Shown: one piece after another, positions 41,642 through 51,557 of the stretch | Layout of the letters: each line of letters starts with the position of its first letter | Position numbering within the stretch: the stretch's first letter is position 1 | DNA from: UBA1858 sp963976865 | GTDB lineage: Bacteria > Pseudomonadota > Gammaproteobacteria > UBA4575 | Reading direction: 5' to 3' | NCBI GenBank assembly: GCA_963976865.1 | Contig: CAXBLY010000010.1 | Location: 23,454-87,453, forward strand | DNA: 64,000 bases | The notes under the pieces: model-generated | Databases searched by the model: none | What the model saw: only the letters and a program-made list of their open reading frames with translations | What the model was told of the DNA's origin: nothing | Position numbers and translations under genes: made by a program

Positions 41642-44061
41642 GGAGTGGCCTCTGCTTTGCACTGAACTGGACCGATATGTGCTATGGGGTCGTTGCTTTT
41701 GGGGTAAGAGAACTCCGCGTAGCATGTGTTGTTGTCAGGAGTGATAACGCGCAGGCGATTCTCGTCACTTAGTCCTTCAAGGTAGGTTTCTCCGTCATAG
41801 CCAACAAATGCAGTAGTATCTTGATCGTCGTCCTGCCATACCTGGCTGGTAACGGGTAATGGCTGGTCGTGGCTATCAGTTAAAATTACTATTGCCGCGT
41901 GTACTTTTTCAACGGAGAAACTCACCAGAATGCCTGCTCGATCACTAGGTGTAGCCATCTGATTTACCATGGTGACTTTTGTGTCAGCAGACAGATTCAT
42001 TGGGTCAATTGAAAGCCGGTTATTCTGCCAGGCGTTAAGTCTGGTGACTAACAGATTGCCGTTATTGTCCGTGGTGCCAATGACTCTGTTCTCCAGTTTG
42101 ACAGGCACGTCAGGAATCCCATCGGTTGACACCACCGCGAATCCATCATTGATACGCCGTGAGGCAAAACTATGGCCTTCCAGCCATACAAGACTCCCAC
42201 TGGCCTGAGCATAGCCGGACTTTTGTTCGCCCACGCGTGCTACCCCTGCATCAATGCGACCATAATTACCCTGCAGACTACCTTCCGCAGACACATTGTT
42301 AAAGTTGTCGTTCTGACTGCCTTGTAGTCGCCAGCCATAGCCGTTATCGCTAGGCAGTGATCGCTGCAGACTTGCCTGGTAGTTGTCACTGTCTGCACTG
42401 TGCTGCATGGAACTACTAAATTGATAATTGCGGTCAAAACTGAAGTTGATGTCAAACTGCAGAGAGTAGTCTTTGCTATTGTTAAGATTACGGTTGTACG
42501 ACAGGTTGAGATAAAGGCGATTACTAATACTATTGCTCCAGTAAGCGCCAGCATAACGTGACGGACCTTCATCACTGTCAGCGTATTCAAGGCGGGTAGC
42601 GTTAATACCTATATTTCCCAAAGAAGGAGTATGTACTCCCATCAGTATTTGCTCACTTGCTTTGGGGGGAGGGCTTCCATAGCGTGTTGCAATATCCCGA
42701 TAATTGTTAAACGTCCGCTGGCTTGCCACTGAAAAGTTGAATAACGAGTTACTCCAGTTATAGTTCCAGGCTGTCTGATGACCATAAGTGCCCGCCTCAT
42801 TGCTGCGTGCATGAGCGATACTGATAACACCTGCCTGCCCTGGTTGCCAAACAGCTCCGAAACCGCCATTGACTAAGTCGTCACTGGCTTCGGCGTGTCC
42901 TTCCAAAGTGAGGTTGTTACTAATACCCTGGCGAATGCTTCCTGTTGCTACCAGTTCATCACCAAAAGAAAATGAACGAATGCCGTAATCTTCATGCACC
43001 AGTCCAAGGTTGAATGACCAGTCTGAAATACCTTCGGCAAGTAAACGCTGCGTACTGTAAAACGGAATATCGACAGTGGTCGTGCGTCCAAGTACGTCGG
43101 TTGTAACTATTTGTGCCTGGCCAGCACCGGTAATACCTGGTGCAGTGCTGAGTTCAAACGGACCTACGGGCACTTCTGACTGGTAACGGCGAATTCCGTC
43201 GATATAAAGCTCTACAGATGATGGCAATGTTGCTTTGCCAATAAATGAAGCTAGTGGAGAGGTTGTACGGTAAGGCTGCAGTTCAAAGTTGGTACCATAT
43301 TGAATGCCGGCAAGTCGAAGTGGGCGCGCCCAGGAAAATCCACTGCTGACTGTGTCACCTAGTACTAGGCTCATTGCGTTGTCGGGAAAAGACCATTCAG
43401 CAAAAGTATCCAGCGCGACAGACTCATTCTCCCAACGATTGTTCTGGTAACGCTGGGCGCGAGTAGTGGTGGTGTGACTGAACACTCCCTTGCCGAATCC
43501 AAACACTCGAAGTTCAGTCGCAGCAGAGGCAAGACTATTGTCACCATTATGATTCAGGAATATGTCATAGTTGAGTAAGACACCCGGTGATGCTGTTGCA
43601 TCAGGTGATGATGATTGTGATGTATCTGTACGCAGTCTGGTGGTAGACAGAGATAATAATGATAAAGGGGCGGTTAGTATCAGCTGCTGGGTGTTAGCCC
43701 GGTAATCTGCCTTGAGTCCAGGCAGTGAGCCTAATGCTATGACGTCAGTCTCGCTGTAGTTCTCCAGAGTGAATCCAAGCTGACGCAGATCAGCTACCTG
43801 AGCGAACAAGTCACTGCTACGCTGAGATACAGTCAGCAGTGTTGGATGTCTGGTTTGATTTAGTATTACTTCCAGAAACAGCGTGATGCCATCTTGCTTA
43901 TCAGTGGCAAATTCATTGTTAGCGGAATCGAGAATACGGCTAGGTGGAAAATATTGCTCGCCGGTGGCAGCACCAGTGATCAATAACCCCATAAGAAGAC
44001 TCCCCGTTCGATTAGTCAGTCGCCGCGATAGAAATAAGAATCCGTTCGACCAATTCACCAT
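41638..44061 (-). CDS. Fimbrial outer-membrane usher, archaic type
   Basis: This 807-aa FimD/PapC-family usher secretes and assembles chaperone-bound subunits through the outer membrane. Visible are an N-terminal domain (EVILNQTRHPTLLTVSQ), the plug and barrel region (VELYIDGIRRYQSEVPVGPF, VTTDVLGRTTTVDIPF) and the C-terminal domains (GYDGETYLEGL, CYAEF). The usual cysteine pair near the end is reduced. The start at 44061 overlaps the chaperone by 50 bases and is supported by AAGGA just before the ATG. A signal peptide ends near residue 34. Confidence 0.92.
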   Translation of the reverse strand: MVNWSNGFLFLSRRLTNRTGSLLMGLLITGAATGEQYFPPSRILDSANNEFATDKQDGITLFLEVILNQTRHPTLLTVSQRSSDLFAQVADLRQLGFTLENYSETDVIALGSLPGLKADYRANTQQLILTAPLSLLSLSTTRLRTDTSQSSSPDATASPGVLLNYDIFLNHNGDNSLASAATELRVFGFGKGVFSHTTTTRAQRYQNNRWENESVALDTFAEWSFPDNAMSLVLGDTVSSGFSWARPLRLAGIQYGTNFELQPYRTTSPLASFIGKATLPSSVELYIDGIRRYQSEVPVGPFELSTAPGITGAGQAQIVTTDVLGRTTTVDIPFYSTQRLLAEGISDWSFNLGLVHEDYGIRSFSFGDELVATGSIRQGISNNLTLEGHAEASDDLVNGGFGAVWQPGQAGVISIAHARSNEAGTYGHQTAWNYNWSNSLFNFSVASQRTFNNYRDIATRYGSPPPKASEQILMGVHTPSLGNIGINATRLEYADSDEGPSRYAGAYWSNSISNRLYLNLSYNRNLNNSKDYSLQFDINFSFDRNYQFSSSMQHSADSDNYQASLQRSLPSDNGYGWRLQGSQNDNFNNVSAEGSLQGNYGRIDAGVARVGEQKSGYAQASGSLVWLEGHSFASRRINDGFAVVSTDGIPDVPVKLENRVIGTTDNNGNLLVTRLNAWQNNRLSIDPMNLSADTKVTMVNQMATPSDRAGILVSFSVEKVHAAIVILTDSHDQPLPVTSQVWQDDDQDTTAFVGYDGETYLEGLSDENRLRVITPDNNTCYAEFSYPKSNDPIAHIGPVQCKAEATP

Positions 44062-44770
44062 TTATCCTTGCCATAAACTCACCACCTTTAACCAGATCAA
44101 TGTTGTCAGGCAGTTGCCATTGCTGCTGCTGTTCTGGTAGTACATAACCTGCAAGTCCCGCAGCTATGCTTATCGGTTCATCACTCTGTGACCATGTCAG
44201 ATCGGTGATTAAGGCATGACCGTTGCCCTCATTACTGATACGCACAAAACGTGTGCCGCTGGACTCGACGAGTTGTGTATTCAATACAGGCTGGACAGGG
44301 ATTTGTTTCGGTGGTGCAAGAAAGACAGGTATGGAATAACGCAATCGAAACTGCAGTGTACTTTGAGTATTGCCTGCGGTGTCGGTTTCAACTGGAACTT
44401 CATCGACGATAATTCGATAACTGCTCTCGGTAGAAGAGGGTGGTTCACCATTACGTACTATCCGTACCAGTTGTTGAACCTCGGGGTCCAGTTTCAACAT
44501 GGGTGGGCTGGCAATAATTGAACGAGTGGAAACCAGTTGATCTTCACCGTCCTGCTGTTTCCATTCAAATACCCGTACCTGAGCATATATGGATTTGTTG
44601 CTGGTATTAACCAGTGTGAGTCCACCTGAGTTTTGTTCTGCGGCAACATGTATTTTCGTGGGATACACTTGCATCCTGGCTTCGACCGAAACGCAAATCA
44701 GTAATAGAACTATCACCAGACACTGTCTTAGTGTCAAAGATATTCGACACCTTTTCTTGTTGATGGACAT
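44012..44770 (-). CDS. Pilus assembly chaperone, archaic type
   Basis: This 252-aa periplasmic chaperone has two Ig-like domains. The signal peptide runs to about residue 32 (VSVEA). The PapD-like N-domain contains RMQVYPTKIHVAAEQNSGGLTL, IYAQVRVFEW and the subunit-capping strand region SYRIIVDEVP. A second domain follows. It binds subunits during export. It lies two bases after the pilin gene. Confidence 0.9.
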   Translation of the reverse strand: MSINKKRCRISLTLRQCLVIVLLLICVSVEARMQVYPTKIHVAAEQNSGGLTLVNTSNKSIYAQVRVFEWKQQDGEDQLVSTRSIIASPPMLKLDPEVQQLVRIVRNGEPPSSTESSYRIIVDEVPVETDTAGNTQSTLQFRLRYSIPVFLAPPKQIPVQPVLNTQLVESSGTRFVRISNEGNGHALITDLTWSQSDEPISIAAGLAGYVLPEQQQQWQLPDNIDLVKGGEFMARINGELVERILISIAATD

Positions 44771-44772
44771 GA

Positions 44773-45288
44773 TTACCAGGTGATCGTTGCTGTGACTGTA
44801 TCACTATAGTCTTGTGCGGAAGCGTTTGTGCTGGGCACTTGAGCAAAGATAGTGTGACTCTGTGTTAAGCCAGTACCAATAAGACCGAGCTTAAGAGCGC
44901 CGAGCAGTGTGCCGTCACCCCATAGTGTTGTGAATGCATCTGAATAGAGCTCGTACGGGACGAATTCTGTATTTACAGTTTGTCCAATCATTCTCCTGGA
45001 GGTTGCATCTGCATTTAAACCGTTATTCAATGCAAGTGTGTAAGGCGTTCCCAGAGTACATACAACATCAATGGATGCTGTACTTAACTGGATATTGGTT
45101 ACAGATGATAGCTGGTTACCAAATGCTATATCTCCATCAGTAGCAGCGTCGATGGAGCAGGTTGATGTGATGGTAATAGAGACATCAAAGCTATCCGTGG
45201 CGGTTTCTGCATGGGCAGATAGTGTGAATCCAAATATGGATGCACATGTAAAAGTGATGATATGTACGTAACGATTATATAAATCCAT
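44773..45288 (-). CDS. SCPU-domain major pilin, CsuA/B-like
   Basis: This 171-aa exported single SCPU-domain protein has a signal peptide to about residue 27 (LSAHA), then SFDVSITITSTCSIDAA (donor-strand region and first Cys) and VVCTLGTPYTLALNNGLNAD. It ends in the strand DYSDTVTATITW, typical of pilins. It is the first gene of the minus-strand pilus operon, preceded by a GGGAG ribosome site. It would polymerise by donor-strand exchange. Confidence 0.88.
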   Translation of the reverse strand: MDLYNRYVHIITFTCASIFGFTLSAHAETATDSFDVSITITSTCSIDAATDGDIAFGNQLSSVTNIQLSTASIDVVCTLGTPYTLALNNGLNADATSRRMIGQTVNTEFVPYELYSDAFTTLWGDGTLLGALKLGLIGTGLTQSHTIFAQVPSTNASAQDYSDTVTATITW

Positions 45289-45753
45289 TTATATGTTGCT
45301 CCCTGCGATGTAACTTAACAAATGCCAATAATAATTAAGTATTAATAATAGAAATTATGCAATCATAATTAAGCAGAAAAAATATGAATGAGTTATATAA
45401 ACTTACGAGTGGGGCAATGCGTCAAAATTATTACGCATGTTAAGGGTGATTGAGAGTTTCTGGGCTAGATGTCTGTGTGCTACATGATGTAGTTGTTGAG
45501 AATGTATTTAGATTTAAGATTATTCACTAAATTTAGTAGTTTTAGCTGAAGAATAGAGACTTTGATTGATTTTTTAAATTAAATTAATAATAAGCAAATG
45601 ATATTGCCTGGCTGAATACCAGATAATGTCGTTTTGTATGCCATGTAGTAAAACAGCCCATCAGGAATTTATGCCAATACAGACAAGCTTCCTTTCAGGG
45701 TGAGAACAGAGTGCCGTTAGTCAGTAAAGTTTCGGCACTTAATTCTTCATATC
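45289..45753. other. AT-rich intergenic region with divergent promoters
   Basis: About 465 bases lie between the pilus operon and the c-di-GMP gene. They must hold both promoters. I see AT-rich tracts but no clear -35/-10 pair, RNA gene or repeat. Confidence 0.4.
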
Positions 45754-47187
45754 ATGACCCGTACAGTAGAAATAAATTCTCTTAAATCTCTAGTTCACTC
45801 TCTGGAAGATGCCATAGAGCAAAAAGATAAAAGCCAAAGGCATCTCAATTACATCGCTAATCATGATGTCTTGACTGGGCTTAGAAATCGTTATGCATTT
45901 AAAAAGTATATTGAGAAGTACTTTGCCGATGATCAATGTCAGCTCAAATATGATCTTAAACTTTTCTTGGTGGATCTGACGCGCTTTAAAAACATTAATG
46001 ATACTTTGGGGCATGATATGGGTGACTGTGTGCTTAAAAGTGTTGTAATAAAGCTTAAAGATAACTTGCCAGACGAAGTAACTATTTATCGTCTCGGAGG
46101 AGATGAGTTTGCGGTTATTTTGCAGGATGAGAATGGCGCTTCATCAGTGAGTGAGAAAATGGTCCTTGATGAATTGCTGGATATTTTCAAAAGGAAATAT
46201 CGAGTGAAAGGGGGTCGAATCAGGATTGGTGCTTCAATCGGTATTTGCAGTGCGCCCAAAGATGCCAATTCTTCCCAGGAATTGATACAACGTGCTGATA
46301 TTGCCATGTACGAAGCCAAGCGTAATGGTCGGCTCACTGAATACAAATATTTTGACTCATGCCTGGAAAGAGAGTTGAAAGAGAAAAAAATAATAGAGCA
46401 GTCTATCCTGGACATGATTCAGACCAAAGATTTTGATGTCTATTTTCAGCCAAAACTGGATGCCATTACAGAAGAAATCACAGGAATAGAAGCGCTTCTG
46501 AGAGTGACCGATGCTACAGGCCAGGCTCTATCTGCGATCAAAGTAATTCAAGTGGCTGAAGAGAATAATCTGATAGCATTGTTTGGAGATATCGTAATAG
46601 AGAAGTCTTTTCAGTTTCTTCGACAATTAAAACAGGAGTCAGAGGCCGATATTAATCTCGCTCTGAATATATCTTCACTCCAGATCAGAGATGGTTTTAT
46701 TGAGAAAATTGAAACATGTCTGAATGAGAGTGGTTTATCGTTTGCTGATATCACTTTTGAAATTACAGAGAGTCTGCTTATTGACCGGCCGGAATTTGTA
46801 AGGGAAAGGCTGAGTTATTTGCATTCAAAAGGCGTTGGTATTTCTATTGATGATTTTGGAACAGGGTATTCTTCTCTCTCATATCTGCATAACTACCCTT
46901 TTGGTGAGCTTAAAATTGACAGAAGTTTTATCAGTGAAATTGAAAACAATGACACCAAGAAAAAGATTGTCATTGGTATTATCCAGTTAGCGCATGCGAT
47001 AGATTTAACGGTCGTAGCCGAAGGTGTCGAAACACAAGCTCAATATAAATTTCTGAAGTCAGTCAATTGTGACTATGTGCAGGGACATCTTTTTTACCCT
47101 GCGCTTCCTGCCGAACAAATGCTTGAGGTGATCAAGTCTCAATCATGCCCGCCAAAATCAATTAGCGCAAAAAGTATTTCAGTTTAG
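45754..47187 (+). CDS. GGDEF-EAL c-di-GMP turnover protein
   Basis: This 477-aa protein has a short coiled N-terminus, then a GGDEF domain (intact LGGDEF near 114-119, RxGD-like I-site not obvious) and an EAL domain with EALLR near 246, LNISSLQI, EITES, IDDFGTGYSS, LKIDRSF, VAEGVET and QGHLF. Both diguanylate cyclase and phosphodiesterase active sites look intact. No membrane segment or sensory domain is seen. It is divergent from the archaic pilus operon, so a role in surface attachment is plausible but inferred. Confidence 0.94.
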   Translation: MTRTVEINSLKSLVHSLEDAIEQKDKSQRHLNYIANHDVLTGLRNRYAFKKYIEKYFADDQCQLKYDLKLFLVDLTRFKNINDTLGHDMGDCVLKSVVIKLKDNLPDEVTIYRLGGDEFAVILQDENGASSVSEKMVLDELLDIFKRKYRVKGGRIRIGASIGICSAPKDANSSQELIQRADIAMYEAKRNGRLTEYKYFDSCLERELKEKKIIEQSILDMIQTKDFDVYFQPKLDAITEEITGIEALLRVTDATGQALSAIKVIQVAEENNLIALFGDIVIEKSFQFLRQLKQESEADINLALNISSLQIRDGFIEKIETCLNESGLSFADITFEITESLLIDRPEFVRERLSYLHSKGVGISIDDFGTGYSSLSYLHNYPFGELKIDRSFISEIENNDTKKKIVIGIIQLAHAIDLTVVAEGVETQAQYKFLKSVNCDYVQGHLFYPALPAEQMLEVIKSQSCPPKSISAKSISV

Positions 47188-47192
47188 ATAAC

Positions 47193-47207
47193 GCCGGTAT
47201 CTCCGGC
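47193..47207 (+). terminator. Small hairpin after the GGDEF-EAL gene
   Basis: The arms GCCGG and CCGGC surround TATCT, five bases after the stop. The following T-run is weak, so termination is uncertain. Confidence 0.4.
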
Positions 47208-47454
47208 TTGTGATTAAAAATATCGATATTATTCGAAAGCCGTTATATAGTTGAGCTGCTAATAATGCAGGTTGATACATAGTTCATAAGCAGTCACCGC
47301 GGTTTGGTTGCTCGCGCTGGCTCGGGAGTATCATTAGCTATCAGGTATGACGTGTGTGTTGCTCACTAATTTATAGCGAAATAACTCTGTAAAAAAATTA
47401 ATATACCGTTCTTGTTCGATTGTTTGCTGGCAGACGATATTAAAAGGAAAAATT

Positions 47455-47862
47455 ATGGCGAAAGCAAAGCTGGAAAGTACCCATCCTATTATGAAATCAA
47501 TCCAGTGGATTGAATGGGCGGGGCTTTTGTTAATTACGGTGTCTATCGTTATTGCAATTGTTCAGGAAGTCCAGGCAGTGATTGTACGCCAGCGGGTGGA
47601 GTTGCATGACATTCTATTGTTTTTTATCTACTTGGAAGTCATCACCATGGTAGCGTTATATCTTACCAGTGGTAAACTTCCTGTGAGGTATCCAATCTAT
47701 ATCGCCATCGTTGCACTTGCGCGATACATTATACTGGAACTAAAGGCGCTGGAGTCTCTAGATGTTATCTGGCTGTCTGTTTCAATGCTGGTGCTGACTT
47801 TCGCAGCTCTTGTTCTAAGGTATGGGCATGCAAAATTCCCATATGAAGATCGTGCAGACTGA
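47455..47862 (+). CDS. psiE: PsiE-like membrane protein
   Basis: This 135-aa integral membrane protein has four helices (WAGLLLITVSIVIAIVQEV, DILLFFIYLEVITMVALYL, YIAIVALARYIILEL, WLSVSMLVLTFAALVL). It matches the PsiE family of phosphate-starvation-inducible proteins in E. coli. The molecular role is unknown. AAAGGAA precedes the ATG. It lies about 80 bases before a DUF2721 gene on the same strand. Confidence 0.85.
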   Translation: MAKAKLESTHPIMKSIQWIEWAGLLLITVSIVIAIVQEVQAVIVRQRVELHDILLFFIYLEVITMVALYLTSGKLPVRYPIYIAIVALARYIILELKALESLDVIWLSVSMLVLTFAALVLRYGHAKFPYEDRAD

Positions 47863-47941
47863 TTTGTTAATGCATGGCTGTGAATGATTCATTGCAGGTA
47901 TTAGAATGACTGCTTTAACTTTTGAAAATGGATGCTGACGT

Positions 47942-48409
47942 ATGGATAGTGTTCCCATTCACGAAATTGCACAGGTGATACAACTGGCTGTAGCACCTGT
48001 TTTTATGCTCACAGGTATCGCGGGGTTTCTGTCTGTTTTGTCCCATCGTCTCAGTCGTGTGGTTGATCGCACCCGTATAGTAGAGCGCTTTCTGCATGAC
48101 GTGAAATCGAGGGAACACGAGAAAGCACTTTGCAAAGAAGCAAAATCATTGAAAAGGCGAACACGAATAACTAATTGGGCAATTAGGCTTTCTGTGGGTA
48201 GTGCACTCATAATTTGTGTTGTTGTCATGTGTCTGTTTATTGGTGATTTTGCGTTATTTAAGCTGGGTGCAATAATTGCATATTTATTTATTGCCTCGAT
48301 GTTGCTAATAATACTTTCCTTGTTGCTGTTAATACTGGAAGTAACAATTCATACGAGAAATATGCAGCATAATATTGAACATCTTCTCGTCGAATCGCGT
48401 TCTTTGTAG
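47942..48409 (+). CDS. DUF2721 family membrane protein
   Basis: This 155-aa membrane protein has an N-terminal helix (VIQLAVAPVFMLTGIAGFL) and the DUF2721 hallmark HRLSRVVDRTRIVERFL in a cytoplasmic loop. Two further helices follow (VGSALIICVVVMCLFIG, AIIAYLFIASMLLIILSLLL). The function of the family is unknown. No strong ribosome site is seen. Confidence 0.87.
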   Translation: MDSVPIHEIAQVIQLAVAPVFMLTGIAGFLSVLSHRLSRVVDRTRIVERFLHDVKSREHEKALCKEAKSLKRRTRITNWAIRLSVGSALIICVVVMCLFIGDFALFKLGAIIAYLFIASMLLIILSLLLLILEVTIHTRNMQHNIEHLLVESRSL

Positions 48410-48574
48410 AAAGTAAAATAATAGTGTCTATCTTGAAAAATACGCGCGCATAAATCTGGGCTATCGGGTTTCTATAACAAACAACAGTGATCGGCTGCAG
48501 GTTTTATTAGGCTAATGCAATGACGCTTATTGTTAGTCATCACTCAATATTTAAATTCACTGTAAAGGTGTTTC

Positions 48575-48958
48575 CTAGGCAATCGAATAGTTATTAACGC
48601 GGTCTGAGTAATAGCTGTCGCCTTGTGACATTTGAATGAATTCACATGGTTCATTGCCCACTGTCCAGGCATCATGTCCGGGCGGTAACATCATGATATC
48701 ACCTTCGCGAAAGGTCTCTTTTGTACCATCATCCATCTGCACTTCGATTGCGCCGCTGATTACATAGGCAACATGAGGGAGAAGGCAGGACTTTGATCCA
48801 GCATGATCTTTAAGATCAATCGACCATTTTGCACCTGGTTCATAGGTAACTTTAGTGGCGGTGACTTCATCCAGCGTGACTATCTGTTTGGTGATTTTTC
48901 CATGAACATGCATTGTTCCATCATCGATACTTGCTTTTAGCATTTGTGGTAAAGACAT
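48575..48958 (-). CDS. Cupin domain protein (paralogue 2)
   Basis: This 127-aa cupin protein is highly similar to the one at 35615-35983. Shared stretches include SCLLPHVAYVI, GDIMMLPPGHDAWTVG and EPCEFIQ. I place the start at 48958 (ATG preceded by GAGGTG about six bases away), because the longer frame to 49075 adds an unrelated hydrophobic leader. A single-cupin barrel of unknown ligand is likely. The two copies probably arose by duplication within the accessory region or by repeated transfer. Confidence 0.82.
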   Translation of the reverse strand: MSLPQMLKASIDDGTMHVHGKITKQIVTLDEVTATKVTYEPGAKWSIDLKDHAGSKSCLLPHVAYVISGAIEVQMDDGTKETFREGDIMMLPPGHDAWTVGNEPCEFIQMSQGDSYYSDRVNNYSIA

Positions 48959-49355
48959 AACAATCACCTCGTACTTGGTTGTCATTATTATGATTAAAAT
49001 ATATAGCAAAACATAAGTGCAAAGAAATAAAAGGAATGAAACCCAGAAATCAATTAAATTGATTGGTGTGCACATTAATTTGTTTGGCTTGATGTTTTCT
49101 GGTGATTGTAGGCTGCGATTAATCCATGCTGATTAATTAAGGATGGTGAAAACACCTGAACTGCGACCGATAATCGACTGATGATGTTCAAAGAGAAACA
49201 GATCTGTTCGCCTGTTGGTGAGAGCTTGTCACATGTGTTTCAATCTGACAAATAAAGTGACAGTTGTGAGTTGCAGATTATTAATTGGATAGCTGGGTTA
49301 GCTGGGAGGAGTTCTGATGTCTGTTTTCAAAACTCCATCCCAACTGATGATGTGC

Positions 49356-51557
49356 CTAACTCAAGTCAAATCGATCCAGGTTCATCACTTTGTTCCATGC
49401 TGCGACAAAGTCATTAATAAACTTCTCCTGAGCATCTTCTGCGCCGTAGACTTCTGCCAGGGCACGTAGCTCGGAATTGGAACCAAAGATCAGGTCAACC
49501 CGGGTTGCCGTCCACTTTTGCTTTCCGGTTTTACGATCACTGCCTTCGAAGACGTCTCCTTCCTCCTGATTTGTCTTTTTTTGCCATGCTGTGTTCATAT
49601 CGAGCAGATTCGTGAAGAAGTCATTGGTCAACACTTCAGGTTGATCTGTAAAAACACCATGACCTGTTTTTGCAACGTTGGTGTTCAGGACTCGCATGCC
49701 GCCAACAAGTACAGTCATCTCTGGCGGTGTTAGTGTCAGCAACTGTGCGCGATCAACCAGCATCTCTTCAGGTGTGAATGTGTATTGTGATTTCTGATAA
49801 TTGCGAAATCCATCGGCTATCGGTTCCATGACAGAAAAAGCTTCAACATCGGTTTGTTCCTGTGTTGAATCCATGCGTCCTGGTGTAAAAGGAACAGACA
49901 CATTCTGGCCAGCGTTTCTGGCAGCTTTTTCTATTCCTGCGTTACCCGCTAAAACGATAAGATCTGCAATTGATACTTTGGTGTTGTCGGATTGCGAATT
50001 GTTAAACTCACTCTGAATTTTTTCCAGTGCCTGCAACACTCCTGCCAATTGATCTGGCTGGTTGACTGCCCAGTCTTTTTGAGGAGCGAGACGAATGCGT
50101 GCGCCATTTGCACCACCGCGCATATCTGATCCCCGGAAAGTCGAGGCAGAAGCCCAGGCTGTAGACACCAGTTCGCCAACTGAAAGTCCTGTATCAAGAA
50201 TTTTATCCTTCAGGCTGGCTGCCTGTTTATCGTCAATCAGCTTATGATCGATGGCCGGGATAGGGTCTTGCCAGATTAGTTCTTCTTCAGGCACTTCTGG
50301 TCCAAGAAAACGCACACGTGGCCCCATATCCCGATGGGTCAATTTAAACCAAGCGCGTGAAAATGCATCAGCAAACTCGTCCGGGTTTTCATAAAAACGC
50401 CGAGCAATAGGTTCATAAATTGGATCCATGCGCATCGACATATCTGCAGTTGTCATCATGATTGGTACGCGTCTGGAAGCATCTTCAGCAGCTGGTGCCT
50501 GGTTGCTGCTGGTTTCTTCTTTGGGTGTCCACTGCCATGCGCCCGCGGGGCTCTTGGTTAGCTCCCACTCATTGTTGAACAGCATATCAAGATAGCTGTT
50601 GTCCCACTGTGTGGGGGTTGGACTCCAGGAACCCTCCAGTCCGCTACCGATTTGATCGCCGCCTTTGCCGCTTTTGAAACTGCTTTTCCAGCCCAGGCCC
50701 AGTTCTTCAATGCCGGCAGCTTCGGGTTCCGGTCCGACGTGAGAAGCATCACCTGCACCATGGCATTTGCCAAAGGTGTGGCCGCCTGCGGTCAGTGCAA
50801 CCGTTTCTTCATCATTCATCGCCATGCGTGCAAAAGTCTCGCGTACATCTCGTCCGGATGCTACAGGATCAGGTTCGCCGTTTGGCCCTTCCGGGTTCAC
50901 ATAGATCAGTCCCATTTGTACTGCTGCTAATGGATTTTCAAGATCACGATCGCCGGAATAACGTTTGTCATCCAGCCATTCTTTTTCAGAACCCCAGTAA
51001 ATGTCTTTTTCAGGTTCCCAGATATCCTCACGTCCACCGCCAAAACCAAAGGTCTTGAATCCCATTGATTCAAGTGCAACGTTGCCGGTTAAAATAAACA
51101 GATCTGCCCAGGATATCTTTCGGCCATATTTTTGTTTGATAGGCCAAAGCAATCTGCGTGCTTTATCCAGGTTGACGTTATCGGGCCAGCTATTGATAGG
51201 TGCGAAGCGCTGGTTACCTGTGCCTGCGCCACCTCGACCATCGGCCGTGCGGTACGTGCCCGCAGCGTGCCATGCCATGCGAATAAAGAAAGGGCCGTAG
51301 TGTCCATAATCCGCAGGCCACCATTCCTGTGAATCAGTCATTAAATTATGGAGATCCTGTTTCAGGGCATCGTAATCCAGAGACTTGAATTCTTTGGCGT
51401 AGTCAAATGTCTCATCCATTGGATTGGATCTGGAGGAATGCTGGCGGAGAATATCAATCTGCAATTGATTGGGCCACCAGTCCCTGTTTGTCATCTTGTC
51501 TGAAGATGAGTGTGCATTGGTGCCGTGTGCTACCGGACATTTGCTCATGTCAGTCAT
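49356..51557 (-). CDS. katG: Catalase-peroxidase KatG
   Basis: This 733-aa bifunctional heme enzyme removes hydrogen peroxide. The distal-side region IRMAWHAAGTYR holds the catalytic Arg, Trp and His. GLIYVNPEGPNG supplies the Tyr, and RMAMNDEETVALTAGGHTFG contains the Met of the Met-Tyr-Trp adduct and the proximal His. The second, degenerate peroxidase domain is present. No signal peptide is seen, so it is cytoplasmic. An AAAAGGAT ribosome site precedes the ATG. No OxyR gene is adjacent. Confidence 0.96.
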   Translation of the reverse strand: MTDMSKCPVAHGTNAHSSSDKMTNRDWWPNQLQIDILRQHSSRSNPMDETFDYAKEFKSLDYDALKQDLHNLMTDSQEWWPADYGHYGPFFIRMAWHAAGTYRTADGRGGAGTGNQRFAPINSWPDNVNLDKARRLLWPIKQKYGRKISWADLFILTGNVALESMGFKTFGFGGGREDIWEPEKDIYWGSEKEWLDDKRYSGDRDLENPLAAVQMGLIYVNPEGPNGEPDPVASGRDVRETFARMAMNDEETVALTAGGHTFGKCHGAGDASHVGPEPEAAGIEELGLGWKSSFKSGKGGDQIGSGLEGSWSPTPTQWDNSYLDMLFNNEWELTKSPAGAWQWTPKEETSSNQAPAAEDASRRVPIMMTTADMSMRMDPIYEPIARRFYENPDEFADAFSRAWFKLTHRDMGPRVRFLGPEVPEEELIWQDPIPAIDHKLIDDKQAASLKDKILDTGLSVGELVSTAWASASTFRGSDMRGGANGARIRLAPQKDWAVNQPDQLAGVLQALEKIQSEFNNSQSDNTKVSIADLIVLAGNAGIEKAARNAGQNVSVPFTPGRMDSTQEQTDVEAFSVMEPIADGFRNYQKSQYTFTPEEMLVDRAQLLTLTPPEMTVLVGGMRVLNTNVAKTGHGVFTDQPEVLTNDFFTNLLDMNTAWQKKTNQEEGDVFEGSDRKTGKQKWTATRVDLIFGSNSELRALAEVYGAEDAQEKFINDFVAAWNKVMNLDRFDLS

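Noticed and set aside
47290..47330. Possible second tRNA-Thr-like remnant (GCTCGCGCTGGCTC stretch)
   Set aside because: The match to the tRNA 3' end is short and needs gaps; chance similarity is likely.
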